Shown: positions 33,848 through 45,045 of the stretch, one piece after another
Numbering within the stretch: position 1 is the first letter of the stretch
How the letters are laid out: the number at the start of each line of letters is the position of its first letter
Assembly: GCA_022419385.1 (NCBI GenBank)
Contig: JAJUBI010000001.1
Span: forward strand, 3,224,001 to 3,288,000
Length of the DNA stretch: 64,000 nt
From: Paraconiothyrium sp. Pb-2020
Taxonomy: Eukaryota > Ascomycota > Dothideomycetes > Pleosporales > Didymosphaeriaceae
Reading direction: 5' to 3'
Notes under the pieces: model-generated
The model's database searches: none
Seen by the model: only the letters and a program-made list of their open reading frames with translations
Told to the model about the DNA's origin: nothing
Program-made: the position numbers and the translations under genes

Positions 33848-36313
33848 TTATGCCGCCAACGCACCCTCTTCTTGCGTCTGTGGTCCGTAGCCGACTTGAG
33901 GGTCAGGGTACCCGGCAGCCATGAAGTTTGTCTTGGGGTTCTTCTGCGCCTTTGCTGCTGAGCAACGGGCCATTGTTGGTGAACTAGCATGTTATTAGCG
34001 TCTTGTGTGTGGAAGTGGAATCGTAATATGTGACTTACTTTCTTGAAATCGAATCTGTGAAGTAAAAGTCCTCAATCGGCTTCTTGAGCGGCTCACCCGA
34101 CGCCTTGGCTCCCTTGTTCTGGTCCACAAGCTGGACCTTGCTCAAGCCAGGTAGTGATACTGGCTCGACAACGTCGTACTTCCGCAATGCAGGAGAGATC
34201 TCCTCCATGCGGTCCCTCAACTGCTCGACATCATCGTATGGTAACTCAGCACCGAGATATTCTGAGGCAGCTCGGATTATCTTCCAGTCTTCCCTTGATG
34301 CACCAGGCAAGCCGACAGCAGCACGGCTCATCTGCACTCGGCCTTCAGTGTTGACGTATGTGACAGACTTCTCGGTGTATGCGGCGCCTGGGAGCACAAC
34401 ATCGGCGAGTTGTGCGGCCCGATCACCGTGGTGACCCTGGTAGACAACGAAAGCATCCTTGGGTATTTCTGCCTCGTTGATCTCGTCCGCACCCAATAAC
34501 CAGACGAACTTAGGGGTGGTGTTGGCCACTTCAGGTGATGGGACGGTGAAGCCAACGTCGTAGGCGCCTGTTCGGGAGGCAGTTCGCTGGAGAATGTTGT
34601 ATCCGTTCCACTCGGTGGTCTGGAAGCTGGCCTTGTTCTTCTCAACAAAGGCGCCCACCTGCTCGTAGATCGACTTAGCATCAGGATGCTGGGTAACCGC
34701 ACTGCCAACGATGATCATGGGCTTCTTAGCGGACTGGAGCTTCTTGCCGAATTCTCCAGAGAAAGCGCTCTTCAGGTCAGTGGCAGATGAGCCGAGCTTC
34801 TGGTATTCGAAGGTGCTCTCGAAGTCCTCGCCGATGAGACCAATTTCCAAATCAGACCTCAGCCACTGCTTCCTGATACGGGCATTCAGAACGGCGGCCT
34901 CGTGCCGGGGGTTGGTGCCAACGAGGAGGATAGCATCGGCCTCCTCAACACCGTAGATCTTGGAGTTGAACTGGTAATTCGACCGTACGTCGATACCGTG
35001 TGCAATCGGCTCGCTGCCACCAGGCTGGTCCAGGGCGAGATTGTCCGAACCAAGCTTGTTAGCCAAGTCCTTCATAGCGACGAGAGTCTCGGTCTCGACC
35101 AGGTGACCAGTGACAGCCTTGAACTCGTTGGCCTTGGGTGCTATCCTCTTGTACGCTTCGCCAATCTCTACAAGGGCCTGTTCCCAAGATGCGGGCTTGA
35201 ACTGATCGCCTTCGCGGATAAGGGGGTTGACCAACCGCTGGGTGCTGAGGGCGTCGCATGCAAAACGAGTCTTGTCGTTGATCCATTCCTCATTTATGTC
35301 GTCGTTCAAGCGGGGAAGAACGCGCATGACCTGAGTACCGCGAGCGTCCACGCGGATATTCGAGCCTAGGCCGTCAAGCACATCCACGGTTTCTGTGTGG
35401 TAGAGCTCCCAAGGGCGAGCCTTGAAAGCGTACGGCTTCGAGAGCAGAGCGCCCACGGGGCAGAGATCGATGACATTTCCGGACAGCTCGGTGTCAAGGG
35501 CGGTCTCGAGGTAAGTACCAATCTGAAGGTCGTTGCCACGGCCAGTAGAGCCCATCTCGGGGGCGCCGGCTACATCGTTGGAAAATCGGACGCAGCGCGT
35601 GCAATGGATACACCTGTTCATGGAGGTCTACCTCAGTCAGTTGGTGCTCACTTCGCAGATTCTCACGGTCCCCACCTTGATTAGAGGCCCGATGTTCTTG
35701 TCTTCGACGGCGCGCTTGCCACCAATCTCATGGAAACGCCCGCGGTCCGCGCCATATCGCATTGACTGGTCCTGAAGATCGCACTCGCCTCCCTGGTCGC
35801 AAATAGGGCAGTCCAGCGGGTGGTTGGCAAGGAGGAACTCCATGACGCCCTCGCGCGCCTTGTGGACGAGCGGCGAATCGGTCTTCACGACCATCCCTGG
35901 CTGTACCGGCCATGCGCAGGATGCCACAGGCTTAGGTGCCCGCTCCACCTCAACCAGACACATACGGCAGTTTCCGGCAATCATGAGCTTCTCGTGGTAG
36001 CAGTATCGGGGGATGGTAACGCCGGCTTTCTCGCATGCTTGGATGAGGGCGGATCCGGCTGGAAGAGGGTTAGAAACGTGCAAAAAAGCTTCAATGAGCT
36101 ACAAGCACTATCGTACCTTCGATTGACACCTTCTTTCCATCTGCAGAGCTCGTTAGCAAATGTCGCCGCCGTTAGGGACGGGTGGCACGTACCGACGGTG
36201 ATCTCCACCTCTGCCGGCCGGCGGGCAGAGGCAGCAAAGGTCCTTGAGCCATTAAGGCCTGCCTTCACCGCAGGTCGCTTCAGCGAGCGAATTAATTGTT
36301 GCCGAAGCATCAT
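33848..36313 (-). CDS. NUO78: NADH:ubiquinone oxidoreductase 75/78-kDa iron-sulfur subunit
   Basis: Largest subunit of the peripheral arm of mitochondrial complex I, carrying N1b, N4 and N5 iron-sulfur clusters. Five exons: 36313-36193, 36140-36117, 36058-35676, 35627-34039 and 33983-33848; 750 aa. The 24-bp second exon encodes the stretch linking EITV to AGSALIQ (VDGKKVSIEA). The presequence MMLRQQLIRSLKRPAVKAG is typical mitochondrial. Cluster ligands are visible: RYCYHEKLMIAGNCRMC for the 2Fe-2S site, HPLDCPICDQGGECDLQ, and CIHCTRCVRF with a later CPVGAL. The molybdopterin-oxidoreductase-like domain follows (NIRVDARGTQVMRVLPR, ILLVGTNPRHEAAVLNARIR, GDRAAQLADVVLPG). The last exon gives NSPTMARCSAAKAQKNPKTN. 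An in-frame ATG further upstream (36373) would mask the presequence, so 36313 is preferred. Intact. Confidence 0.96.
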
Positions 36314-37689
36314 GTGGCGGGGGCAATGGGCGATGAAGAGGTGCCTACCGAGCTCTTCGATGATGAGGTTCAAGGGCGCTCGAGTTTAGGGCTTGGCACT
36401 CAGCGACATCAAGAAGGCTGCGATTGGTCAGCTCCTGCCCGGTACAAAAACCTTTCCGCCCACCGTGCACCTTCTCTTCTTCAACTCATTCTGGGCAGTG
36501 TTTATTGTGGGAAAGATGGGCGCGCCGCTCGCAAGAGCAGCGCGTATTCACTCCGTTTCTTCCTCTGCATTCTGCCCTAGAGCGCGACTCGCCGAGCGCC
36601 GTAGCTGGAGCAGATGAGGTTCTCTATGATATCTTGTTCCTTACCAACGTCGCTACATCCCTATGTATTCCATCTTGTGTTGGTGCCCTTATCTCACAAC
36701 TGACGAGAACTACCTTCTATTGCGGACGACCACAATAGTGCCTGACACCTGGAGACTTTCAGTATGCCTCGTGTCGCGGCTCACGCACTTCCTTCGTGAA
36801 GCTGCGACTGCGTAGAAATCATCTGATCATTCGATGTAAACTCAAGATGGGCAATGCAGAAACCAGGAGGCATGTAATTGAAGGAGTGGAAGGGTGTGAT
36901 CGAAGCTCAAGGACCTTCCGAGCTTCTTTTTGAGGCTTGTCCTTTTCCAGGTTTATACCGATATCCCTATATTGGAGGAAGGTTTCTCGCTGTATTACGC
37001 TTGTTCGTTCGTCTTTTGCATCCTTCTGGACGCATTGGCTATCTATCTAGGAAGTGGCGCTGCCTTCAAGATGCCAGCACCGCAAGCAAGATATTCTACT
37101 GGAATGTTGTCTTCGTTAAGTGCATTGTGAGTCGTGCTATGTGCGCTTTATATTTCGCATCGCTCTGACGAGTGAAATCTGTATGTTGATTGCGTGTCAA
37201 CACGTAGCCTGAGGTAACACGCTGCATGATCCATTAATAGGAAATTCGACTTGGGTGACGCTACCTGCTGCAGCATCTCGCAAATGCCGCGATTCATACT
37301 CACAGAAGTAGTATATAATCAAGTACCAGTATAGAGTTTTAGGCACTGCTCACCAGAAATGCTGGCCAGATACTGGATGTAGAATAAGTCCCCAGAGAGG
37401 TATCAGAGCAAACGATTACCGGACGGCTGTAGGATTGTAAAGAACACATCACAGCGTACATGAGATAGACATGAATCAGAACTGAGCTAAATTGACAGAA
37501 GAAACGGGATCTTCGCATGATGGATAAGATTACACAGAAAGACCATTGCTCCACCAAAGACCCGTCGGCATTGGATGTTCGCCCCTTTGCGTAATGGTAT
37601 ACATTTTGTACAGATTGAGGAGAGCCATCACCGACGAGCCCGCTTGACACAATAGTCCACCCTCATTTTTTCCCACACCCACAATGCAT
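36314..37689. other. intergenic between NUO78 and ATP2
   Basis: 1.4 kb between two co-directional minus-strand genes: NUO78 promoter at the left, ATP2 terminator at the right. Plus-strand frames around 36424-37168 show no protein-like features. Confidence 0.5.
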
Positions 37690-39622
37690 CTATGACTTCT
37701 CAAGCTCCGCAAGAATCTTCTCACCCTTGGCACGTGCTGACTCGAGGTCACCGACCATGTAGAAAGCACCCTCGGGAAGGTCGTCACCCTCACCGCTGAG
37801 GATGGCCTTGAATGACCGGATGGTGTCCTTGAGGTCGACAAGCTTACCCTCAATACCAGTGAAGACCTGAGCGACAGTGAAAGGCTGGCTCAAGAAACGC
37901 TGGATCTTACGGGCACGCTCGACAGTAAGCTTGTCAGCTTCCGACAACTCGTCCATACCGAGAATGGCAATGATATCCTGGAGCGACTTGTACTCCTGGA
38001 GGATCTGCTGGACGCGGGTGGCGGTGTTGTAGTGGTCCTCACCGACGATACGGGGGTCCAACATACGGGACTTGGAGTCGAGAGGGTCGACAGCGGGGTA
38101 GATACCCAACTCGGAGATACCACGGGACAAGACAGTGGTGGCGTCCAAATGGGCGAAGGTGGTGGCGGGGGCAGGATCAGTCAAATCGTCAGCGGGCACG
38201 TAGACGGCCTGGACGGAAGTGATGGAACCCTTCTGGGTGGTGGTAATACGCTCCTGCATACCACCCATGTCGACGGCGAGGGTGGGCTGGTAACCGACGG
38301 CAGAGGGAATACGACCGAGAAGAGCAGACACCTCAGAACCGGCCTGGGTGAAACGGAAAATGTTGTCAATGAAGAGCAACACATCCTGACCCTCAGCATC
38401 ACGGAAGTACTAGAACCGAAGTCAGTTTCATGGTTTCCAAGGGAAACTCGATGCCCTATCCATTACGTACCTCAGCAACGGTCAAACCAGTAAGGGCGAC
38501 ACGGGCACGGGCACCCGGGGGCTCGTTCATCTGACCGAAGACCAGGGCGACCTTGGACTCGCCATCAAGCTGAATGACGGAGGTCTCCTGCATTTCGTGG
38601 TACAGATCGTTACCCTCACGGGTACGCTCACCGACACCAGTGAAGACGGAAAAACCACCGTGGGCCTTGGCGATGTTGTTCTACACAACTGTTAGTCCTG
38701 CCTGGTTGTTCTCATGCTCAAATCGCCTTACAATTAGCTCCTGAATGAACACAGTCTTGCCGACACCGGCACCTCCGAAGAGACCAATCTTTCCACCACG
38801 AGCGTAGGGAGCGAGAAGATCGACGACCTTGATACCGGTAACGAGGACCTCGGCGGATGTGGACTGCTCGACGAACTCCGGGGGATCGGCGTGAATGGGA
38901 AGGAACTTGTCGGACTTGATGGGACCACGCTCGTCAATGGGGTCACCAGTGACGTTCATGATACGACCAAGAGTTCCAGGGCCGACGGGGATGGTGATGG
39001 GAGCACCAGTGTCGGAGGCCTTAGAGCCACGGACGAGACCCTCGGTACCTATGTCAAATAAGCAATTGTATCGCCGTGCCATCGGATTCATCGACGTACC
39101 GTCCATAGCAATACACCTGACGACGTTCTCACCCAAATGTTGCTGTTGACTGTCAGACCCTATTCTTCCAGGTGTCCGGGCTTGGCGTCCTTACCGCAAC
39201 CTCGAGAACCAGCTTCTGGCCGCCATTGTCGGTCGTCAACGCATTGAGAATGGGAGGGAGCTGCTCGGTGTCGAACTTGACGCTGTAATTGATGATTAGC
39301 TTCGAAAGTCGAGATGGTGTCGCAATCGCTTCGACGAAAATCCGTAACCGGCATGTCGACGAAGTTTTTTGCGCGACAAGATCAAGGGATTTGGCCTTAC
39401 TCGACAACGGCACCAATGACCTGATGAATCTTGCCATCCTTTGCGGCATCCGTCGAGGCGAACCTGGCGGCGAAAGCCGGGGCGAAGGACTTCCTGATGG
39501 GCTGGAATCCGCGACGGAGGGTTGTCGCGCGGAGCGACCGCTGGAAGCCGCTGTATCATCGAATTAGCGCCTGCTGCATCGCCAATTGGTTCCGTCCAAG
39601 CTGTGGCGTACCTCTTAAGCAT
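37690..39622 (-). CDS. ATP2: ATP synthase F1 subunit beta, mitochondrial
   Basis: Catalytic subunit of mitochondrial F1Fo ATP synthase. Seven exons: 39622-39612, 39550-39401, 39282-39195, 39142-39100, 39048-38732, 38680-38471 and 38409-37690; 512 aa. The 11-bp first exon joins the next to give the presequence MLKSGFQRSLRATTLRRGFQ, then DGKIHQVIGAVVDVKF. Catalytic features are complete: Walker A GLFGGAGVGKT, GVGERTREGNDLY with the catalytic Glu, the Walker B strand DVLLFIDNIFRF, and the family signature PAVDPLDSKSR. The C-terminus is LAELEKS. All junctions keep frame. Introns are 51-61 bp except the second (118 bp). Codon use is strongly C-ending, as expected of a highly expressed gene. It lies next to NUO78 on the same strand. 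Confidence 0.97.
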
Positions 39623-40315
39623 TATGTGAGATGTGGGAGGATGGGTTGGGGAGTGGAGTGGTGATGGAAGGAGGTGAGAGCTTTTAGCTGCGAGAGCCGA
39701 AGTTCTCCTTCTGTCACGCTAGTCCGCGTTGGGTTGGCAGCTTCGAGCTCCCAGACAACCCGACCAGCCCTGTCCACGGACCACATGGCAGTACAGCCGC
39801 AGACAGATTTTGCTATTTTTTTAATACAAGGAGAACGTTGTAGGTGACGATGACTTTCAGATGGATCAATTGTAAGTTACTGGCGATGAGACCCGCAGCT
39901 CAAACCTCCTAGTAAAGTGTCCTAAGCCGAGGTCACACTGGTACAGTCTCTTTTCCGAACTGCAGCACTGCGCGATTGAACTCGTCCTCAGCTCATACAT
40001 CTAATAATCAAAGATACCTCCATGTTCACTCGTCCAAGGATTCGTGAATAAATGTTACAATCGTAAACTCAGCAGCTTCTACCATGCATCGGGAGATCCC
40101 GGAGAAGAACTGACTTTCTCTGGCAATGGGCAGCAACAGCATGGTAGCCCAGCAATCGTAGCAACGTACTTCCTCCTGGTAGCACGGAGCCTTCTGATCA
40201 CGGTTTCGACTTGAGAGGCCTGTGTTCACGTTTTGTCACTCTATCAAATATTACAAAGGTCTTTTGGTTTGCACAAAATATTTCATTCCATGTAGGAATC
40301 GTACTACTGACTCTC
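39623..40315. other. intergenic / ATP2 promoter
   Basis: ATP2 promoter and the 3' flank of the next minus-strand gene. A T-tract at 39810-39825. No coding frame supported. Confidence 0.5.
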
Positions 40316-42900
40316 CTAATCTACTTCATACATGTCAAGAGCTTCAGATCCTTCTTGCTCTGCGTCATGATTTCCATGATAGTCCTCGACGGTCGCCGTC
40401 CGACGTAGAGTCTTTGCAATTGGAGGCTTGTCTTTTTCGACTTCTGGGCCCTCCACTCCATTTTCTCCAATATCCCCTTGGTCACCCACGTCCCTGTTAT
40501 TAATCATAGGCAGGGAAGGATCACTTATAATGCTTGATACTGAACTAGATGCAGGAGAGACTTGGACATACGTAGCCGTGGCAGGTTGCTCGATATACAA
40601 CTGTAAAGCACCAGTGTGCTGAGCATTTTCGTCTCCTGGGCGACTACCTGGAGCTTCCAACTCTGTTCCACCCTTGGAACGTCTGGGTTTTGTCGTTCGT
40701 CCGACTCCCTCAAAATCCTGTTTCTGAACATTTGCTCTGGCAGCTTGGAAATCGGGCTCGGGCTTACGGCGTTCTCTTGTTCCGATGTCCTCTTGCCTTA
40801 CTTGTTGCTCATTCTTCGGCCTTTCTCTGGCGACATATCTTTCTCGAGCGCGTGCCGACCTCGTTTCTTTGGCCACATGGCTTTGATCCACGGGGTCTAC
40901 GTCAATTCCGTCTCCTGCCTGTCGCAACGTTGTATGATAGCCGTTGAACCCATCCTTTTCCGTGCCAAAGTCTCCTTCTCCCTTGTTGAATCGATGATAT
41001 TTATGGTGAGACAAACGGGAGACCTTCGTCATAAAGGCCAGGCACGTGCTGGGTAGGTTGTGCGGACCGAGCATGCATTCAACCTCGGCTTCCTTGAAGT
41101 ATCCCCATTCCTCAACATCGGAAACGGAGAGAGCTTTGAGGATCATCGCGCGTGTCCACCGCAGGGTTGGTAGGAAGCCACTGCGGTGACCCAGGGAAGT
41201 GATATCACGCTTGAGCTTAGTTCGAGATCTATCATCTGTGCAATATATGTAACTGGATAAAAGGGTGCGCAAACACCCCTGGAGATCATGCTGAGTATGC
41301 TGTTGTAGCCGAGCCAGCTGATCATAGAATGCCCTCGGCTCTGCGCTAAAGCGGGTAAGAGCCTGCAAGCACAACACCTCCGTCTCATAGTCCTGAATGG
41401 CCCTGGCTGCATCTAGGGCAATTTGGAGAAAAGGTTCCGGATCGTTTTCATACTTTGGTTTAGAGAGCGTCGGGGTTTCAGAGTAACATGGAGCGTACAG
41501 CAGAAGACGTAACAGATTTCCTGCGTTGGAAAACATTCCGGGATTTCCTGCAGGTGTCGATGCCAGTGCTTCGCGGCGTCCGTGAGCTTCGTATGCTACT
41601 TTGAGCAGGATCCAGCGGATGTATTGCCGAGATTTCGTCAAGGCTCCGTCTCGCTGTAGAAGTGAAGACATGATTTCTGTAGCCTTGTCGAGCAATCTCC
41701 ACGATTCGTCGTTCGGCGAGCTCTCGAACAGTACAGATTCTGCCATATCTAGAAACGCAAGCTTGGTCGACATCTCGCTCTGCGGTGCGTGACCCTCCCA
41801 CCTCTTCAATACTGTATCGATCAGATACACAGGAATGCTAGCACCGAAGAATTCCGACAGTAATTCTTGACCAGGATCGACCTGAATGAGACTTACGAAA
41901 CTGTCTCGAAAATCCCAGCTTTTCTCCTCACGCAGTAGGTCTGCCAGAGGCAAAAGCGAAAAAGCGCGGCGAATGAGGGACTCATCGACACCGGCCCCAA
42001 AGCGCGACATATACCCTAGATTACGGAGGGAAATGAACATGGTTTGGAGCTTATTGTGTTAGCGGTATATATCAGCACTGGTTGAGGTTCAAATCACCTG
42101 GGTAGATGCACTTTTGATTTCGGCCATTGCATAACTCTTCCACTGTTCACGGCACACCTGGGCGTATTGGGAAGCTTGCGGAGCCTGATTTGAATGGATC
42201 TTTGCTCCATCCTTCAAGAGATTCCACTCCCGCGTTATGGCTCCGTGACGGGAGGCATCGAAGGAAGAGTGAGGTAGAGTTTCTAAGTACCGCAGGCTTG
42301 CATAATTGCCCGAATCGTACAGCAAATGCGCATACTGGACGTATACGTACGGATTCTGTTCTTGCTCACTCAGATGCTCAGCAAGATATTGATTCGCCCT
42401 GGCAAAGTTGCCCAAACGACAAAGACGAGAGAACTCCTCTAAGTCGTCAGAAATGTCATCTGCTATCTCCAACTGCAGGTGGAGCGTGACGTCCGTTATT
42501 TGCGATGCGTTGCATACCAATCCTGCCGTAATCGACTAAGGTTTGATCAGTCGTTGTAATTGGAAATGTAGATATTGAATGCTATTACCTGTATATCTCT
42601 TCGTCGAGAGGGCGAGCGTGAGGGCGAGCGTGAGCGATCGGTCTTTTGGATCTCTGGTACACTAGCTCAGCATTAACACCCACGGGCAATATGATGCCAC
42701 CTACTAGAGACTTGACCATTGTTCATTGATCGATCGATAGGGCTGTTTCCTCGTGGTTTGGCGAACATCTTTGATGGGCGCTCTATGTTCCTATACAACG
42801 CTGTGGCGTTGTGTTCATTCACTTTGTGAAAGGACGGCAGATTGCGACGGAATCTGTTGATTCGTTCGGCTTCTTCAGCGAGAGCTTCGTAGCTGGACAT
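40316..42900 (-). CDS. hypothetical helical-repeat protein, lineage-specific
   Basis: 810 aa from four exons: 42900-42705, 42653-42589, 42535-42098 and 42049-40316. It opens MSSYEALAEEAERINRFRRN. The short second exon adds an Arg/Ser stretch (TDRSRSPSRSPSRRRDIQ) when the CCAG acceptor is used; the GCTAG eight bases upstream would break the frame. The middle (residues 90-480) is alpha-helical with TPR-like spacing (SRLCRLGNFARANQYLAEHL, YVYVQYAHLLYDSGNYASLR, LDAARAIQDYETEVLCLQAL). The last 230 residues are charged and disordered with many Arg/Glu. I know similar uncharacterised proteins from Dothideomycetes, but no function. Its start is head to head with the next gene, 463 bp apart, which could mean shared regulation. 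No enzymatic motif is visible. Confidence 0.75.
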
Positions 42901-43363
42901 ATCGATGCCGTTAAGTATCGGGTAGCCTGCTTCGGGAGGTGACCATGCCTTTTCCAGGGAGCTTCAGTGATAAGTCTAGCGTTACAATAACCTGAGTTTG
43001 CTAAGGTGCTCAAGAGCGTAATTGTAGACCGTATGCTTTCTGAACGATCCGCTGATGCATGGAATTATGCGGAAACCTTGTGAGAACTTCGCATACCGGT
43101 TCGTGGGGAATAAGCAGGTTAAGCCAATGCCAGCACATGCACACAGCCTCGTATGCGCTAGTGCGAACAGGGCGACTACCGACTCTGGGTATCAGCCTCG
43201 TTAATAATGCATGCCCTTGCCAGCTGACGGAGTTCGCCCTGCAGCCAAGCCTCATCCGCCGCACAGATGCAACGTTGGACATTCCAGCCTTGGATGTCAG
43301 CAAGCGCTCCATGTTTCCTTCAATTCGTTCACCATACCACCCAAAGCTCGACAACAGTCAAGC
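42901..43363. promoter_or_regulatory. short bidirectional intergenic region
   Basis: 463 bp between two head-to-head hypothetical genes, so it must contain both promoters. No recognisable binding-site repeats were found by eye. Confidence 0.4.
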
Positions 43364-44281
43364 ATGACTTCACCTGCGAGTACTATTACAAGCCTGCCAG
43401 GAGTCAAATTGAGTCTTGCTGAGTTCCGGAGAACTTTCAACGCACGAGCCGGCAGTTTTGGCCGGCACGATCTGAGAGAATATCAGGATTTGGATGGAAA
43501 CATTAGTATTGGTAACTCAGAGATTGGTGGAGTATCGGTCGATTGCCGATTCAATTTCGAGCAGACTCGATGGGGCGTCATCGAGGATAAGTCAGGAGGG
43601 ATCTTCTATATGGACCTTACAATTAATCAACCTCTGGATTGGCGACTGAGAGAAGCTACCGTCTCTGTGATCCTGGAAGACCTGAGAAGGCCAAAACCCA
43701 ACAGGTCAGACAATAAGATCCCTCACGATGTTTCAGTAGCGCTAGACACCGAATTTTACGGTCCCAAATCCTTAGTGGGCCCGGAACTCAGCGTCGAGAA
43801 AACTAAAAGTTATAACATCGGTCCTCAGATTGAAGCTGCAGGATTCGGTGGGTCATTGGGCGAGTTCGGAAGCAGTGTTACTTTACCTCGAACGTCATGG
43901 TGGAACTTCCATGGAACGCCTCGGACGGCCAGGAACTCGTCCAAGCGATACACCATCCTCACTTGGGTTATGTCTCAGAATGCTCTCGCATACAGTGCTG
44001 AGCATCCGGCTAAAATTGAGACAGCCTTCACGTTCTACCACAAATACGAACCGTTCTCCTTACGAGTGGAAATCGACGGGAAGTTGCGACACCTACACCA
44101 CAAATTCAAGGATAAGTCCATCGGGCTTTTCTCTAAAGCGAAGAGAGAAAAGCCACTCATACTCGTCTTCAGATTTGATCCTGGTGCTGCTTTCAATGAA
44201 CAGCTTCTCCGCCCCGCGAAACTGCTGGAGAGCGATATGGCAAAGCTCGCATGCCAAAGGAAGCACGTTGAAGTCAGCTAA
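43364..44281 (+). CDS. hypothetical fungal protein, stop followed by a long in-frame continuation
   Basis: 305 aa from ATG 43364 (MTSPASTITSLPGVKLSLAE). The protein looks structured: alternating beta strands (NSEIGGVSVDCRFNFEQTRW, SGGIFYMDLTINQPLDWRLR, REATVSVILEDL) and a basic C-terminal part (HHKFKDKSIGLFSKAKREKP, LILVFRFDPGAA). I do not recognise the family; the pattern suggests a beta-sandwich domain. The TAA at 44279-44281 is followed in the same frame by 135 further open codons to 44689, ending with a hydrophobic helix (SARWLLAFLVRFWYAWSILV). The full protein may have been about 441 aa with a C-terminal membrane anchor. The stop could come from a CAA codon by one C-to-T change. No intron that would remove the stop was found. 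Confidence 0.65.
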   Translation: MTSPASTITSLPGVKLSLAEFRRTFNARAGSFGRHDLREYQDLDGNISIGNSEIGGVSVDCRFNFEQTRWGVIEDKSGGIFYMDLTINQPLDWRLREATVSVILEDLRRPKPNRSDNKIPHDVSVALDTEFYGPKSLVGPELSVEKTKSYNIGPQIEAAGFGGSLGEFGSSVTLPRTSWWNFHGTPRTARNSSKRYTILTWVMSQNALAYSAEHPAKIETAFTFYHKYEPFSLRVEIDGKLRHLHHKFKDKSIGLFSKAKREKPLILVFRFDPGAAFNEQLLRPAKLLESDMAKLACQRKHVEVS

Positions 44282-44689
44282 CGCACGTCAACTGCGAGCC
44301 TGTCCAAGGATGAAACTCCGCAAGAAGATCATTCAGTCCCGATAATCCGGTCAACTAATCCGGCCGGACCCGCTGTAAGCAACAATATCAATATCATGCT
44401 GCAAGCTGGTCAGGACGACCTGACTACTCAACTTTTACGCGCACATACTGCATTGTTGAACAACGATAGCCTGAGACTCTCTCCCGGCGTCCCGCAAGAG
44501 CCCCTACAAATCAACAAACATTTGGATGCACATCCATCTCCGTCGGTTGGGGACGTACCAGACGGAGACATGACGGCAGATTTGCAAAAGCTGCCTGCTT
44601 CAGCGCGGTGGCTGCTAGCTTTCCTAGTTCGTTTCTGGTACGCATGGTCAATACTTGTTACGACTCCACAAGAGAAGTCAGCTCCTTGA
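44282..44689 (+). other. in-frame open continuation after the stop of the 43.4-kb gene
   Basis: 135 codons open in the same frame as the preceding gene, starting RTSTASLSKDETPQEDH and ending at TGA 44687-44689. It carries a helix-rich segment (DDLTTQLLRAHTALLNNDSL) and one hydrophobic helix near the end. Either a C-terminal exon lost to a nonsense mutation, or 3' UTR that is open by chance. The protein-like composition favours the first. Confidence 0.45.
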
Positions 44690-45045
44690 GTGTTTCCTGC
44701 CGCAATATCTGTGATGAAGCAATCAGATGATGGGGAAATGGAAGGGCTGAATCGCAGGTTTCGGGGTCGAGGGAGCACCAGGTCTTGCAAATGAAGCATT
44801 GATAATGAATAACGTCCGCTGTGTAAACAAAATCAGATAGTCTTTCGTAGGATGTTGAATGTGAGCGGAAGTATCACAGCCGCCGTACGTCAAGTGCAAG
44901 ATGGCTCGTGCGACCCCTGCTCAACGCGCTTGAACGCGGGGAAAACACGTCGAGTTCACCGAAGCCCAATGTACACTGCGGGCGCATAAACACCACTGTA
45001 AACATTGCCGACTGTCTATGACGCCCACGCTGTTCCGTCGCATTC
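44690..45045. other. intergenic / SPC97 promoter
   Basis: 355 bp. No coding signal seen. Confidence 0.5.
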
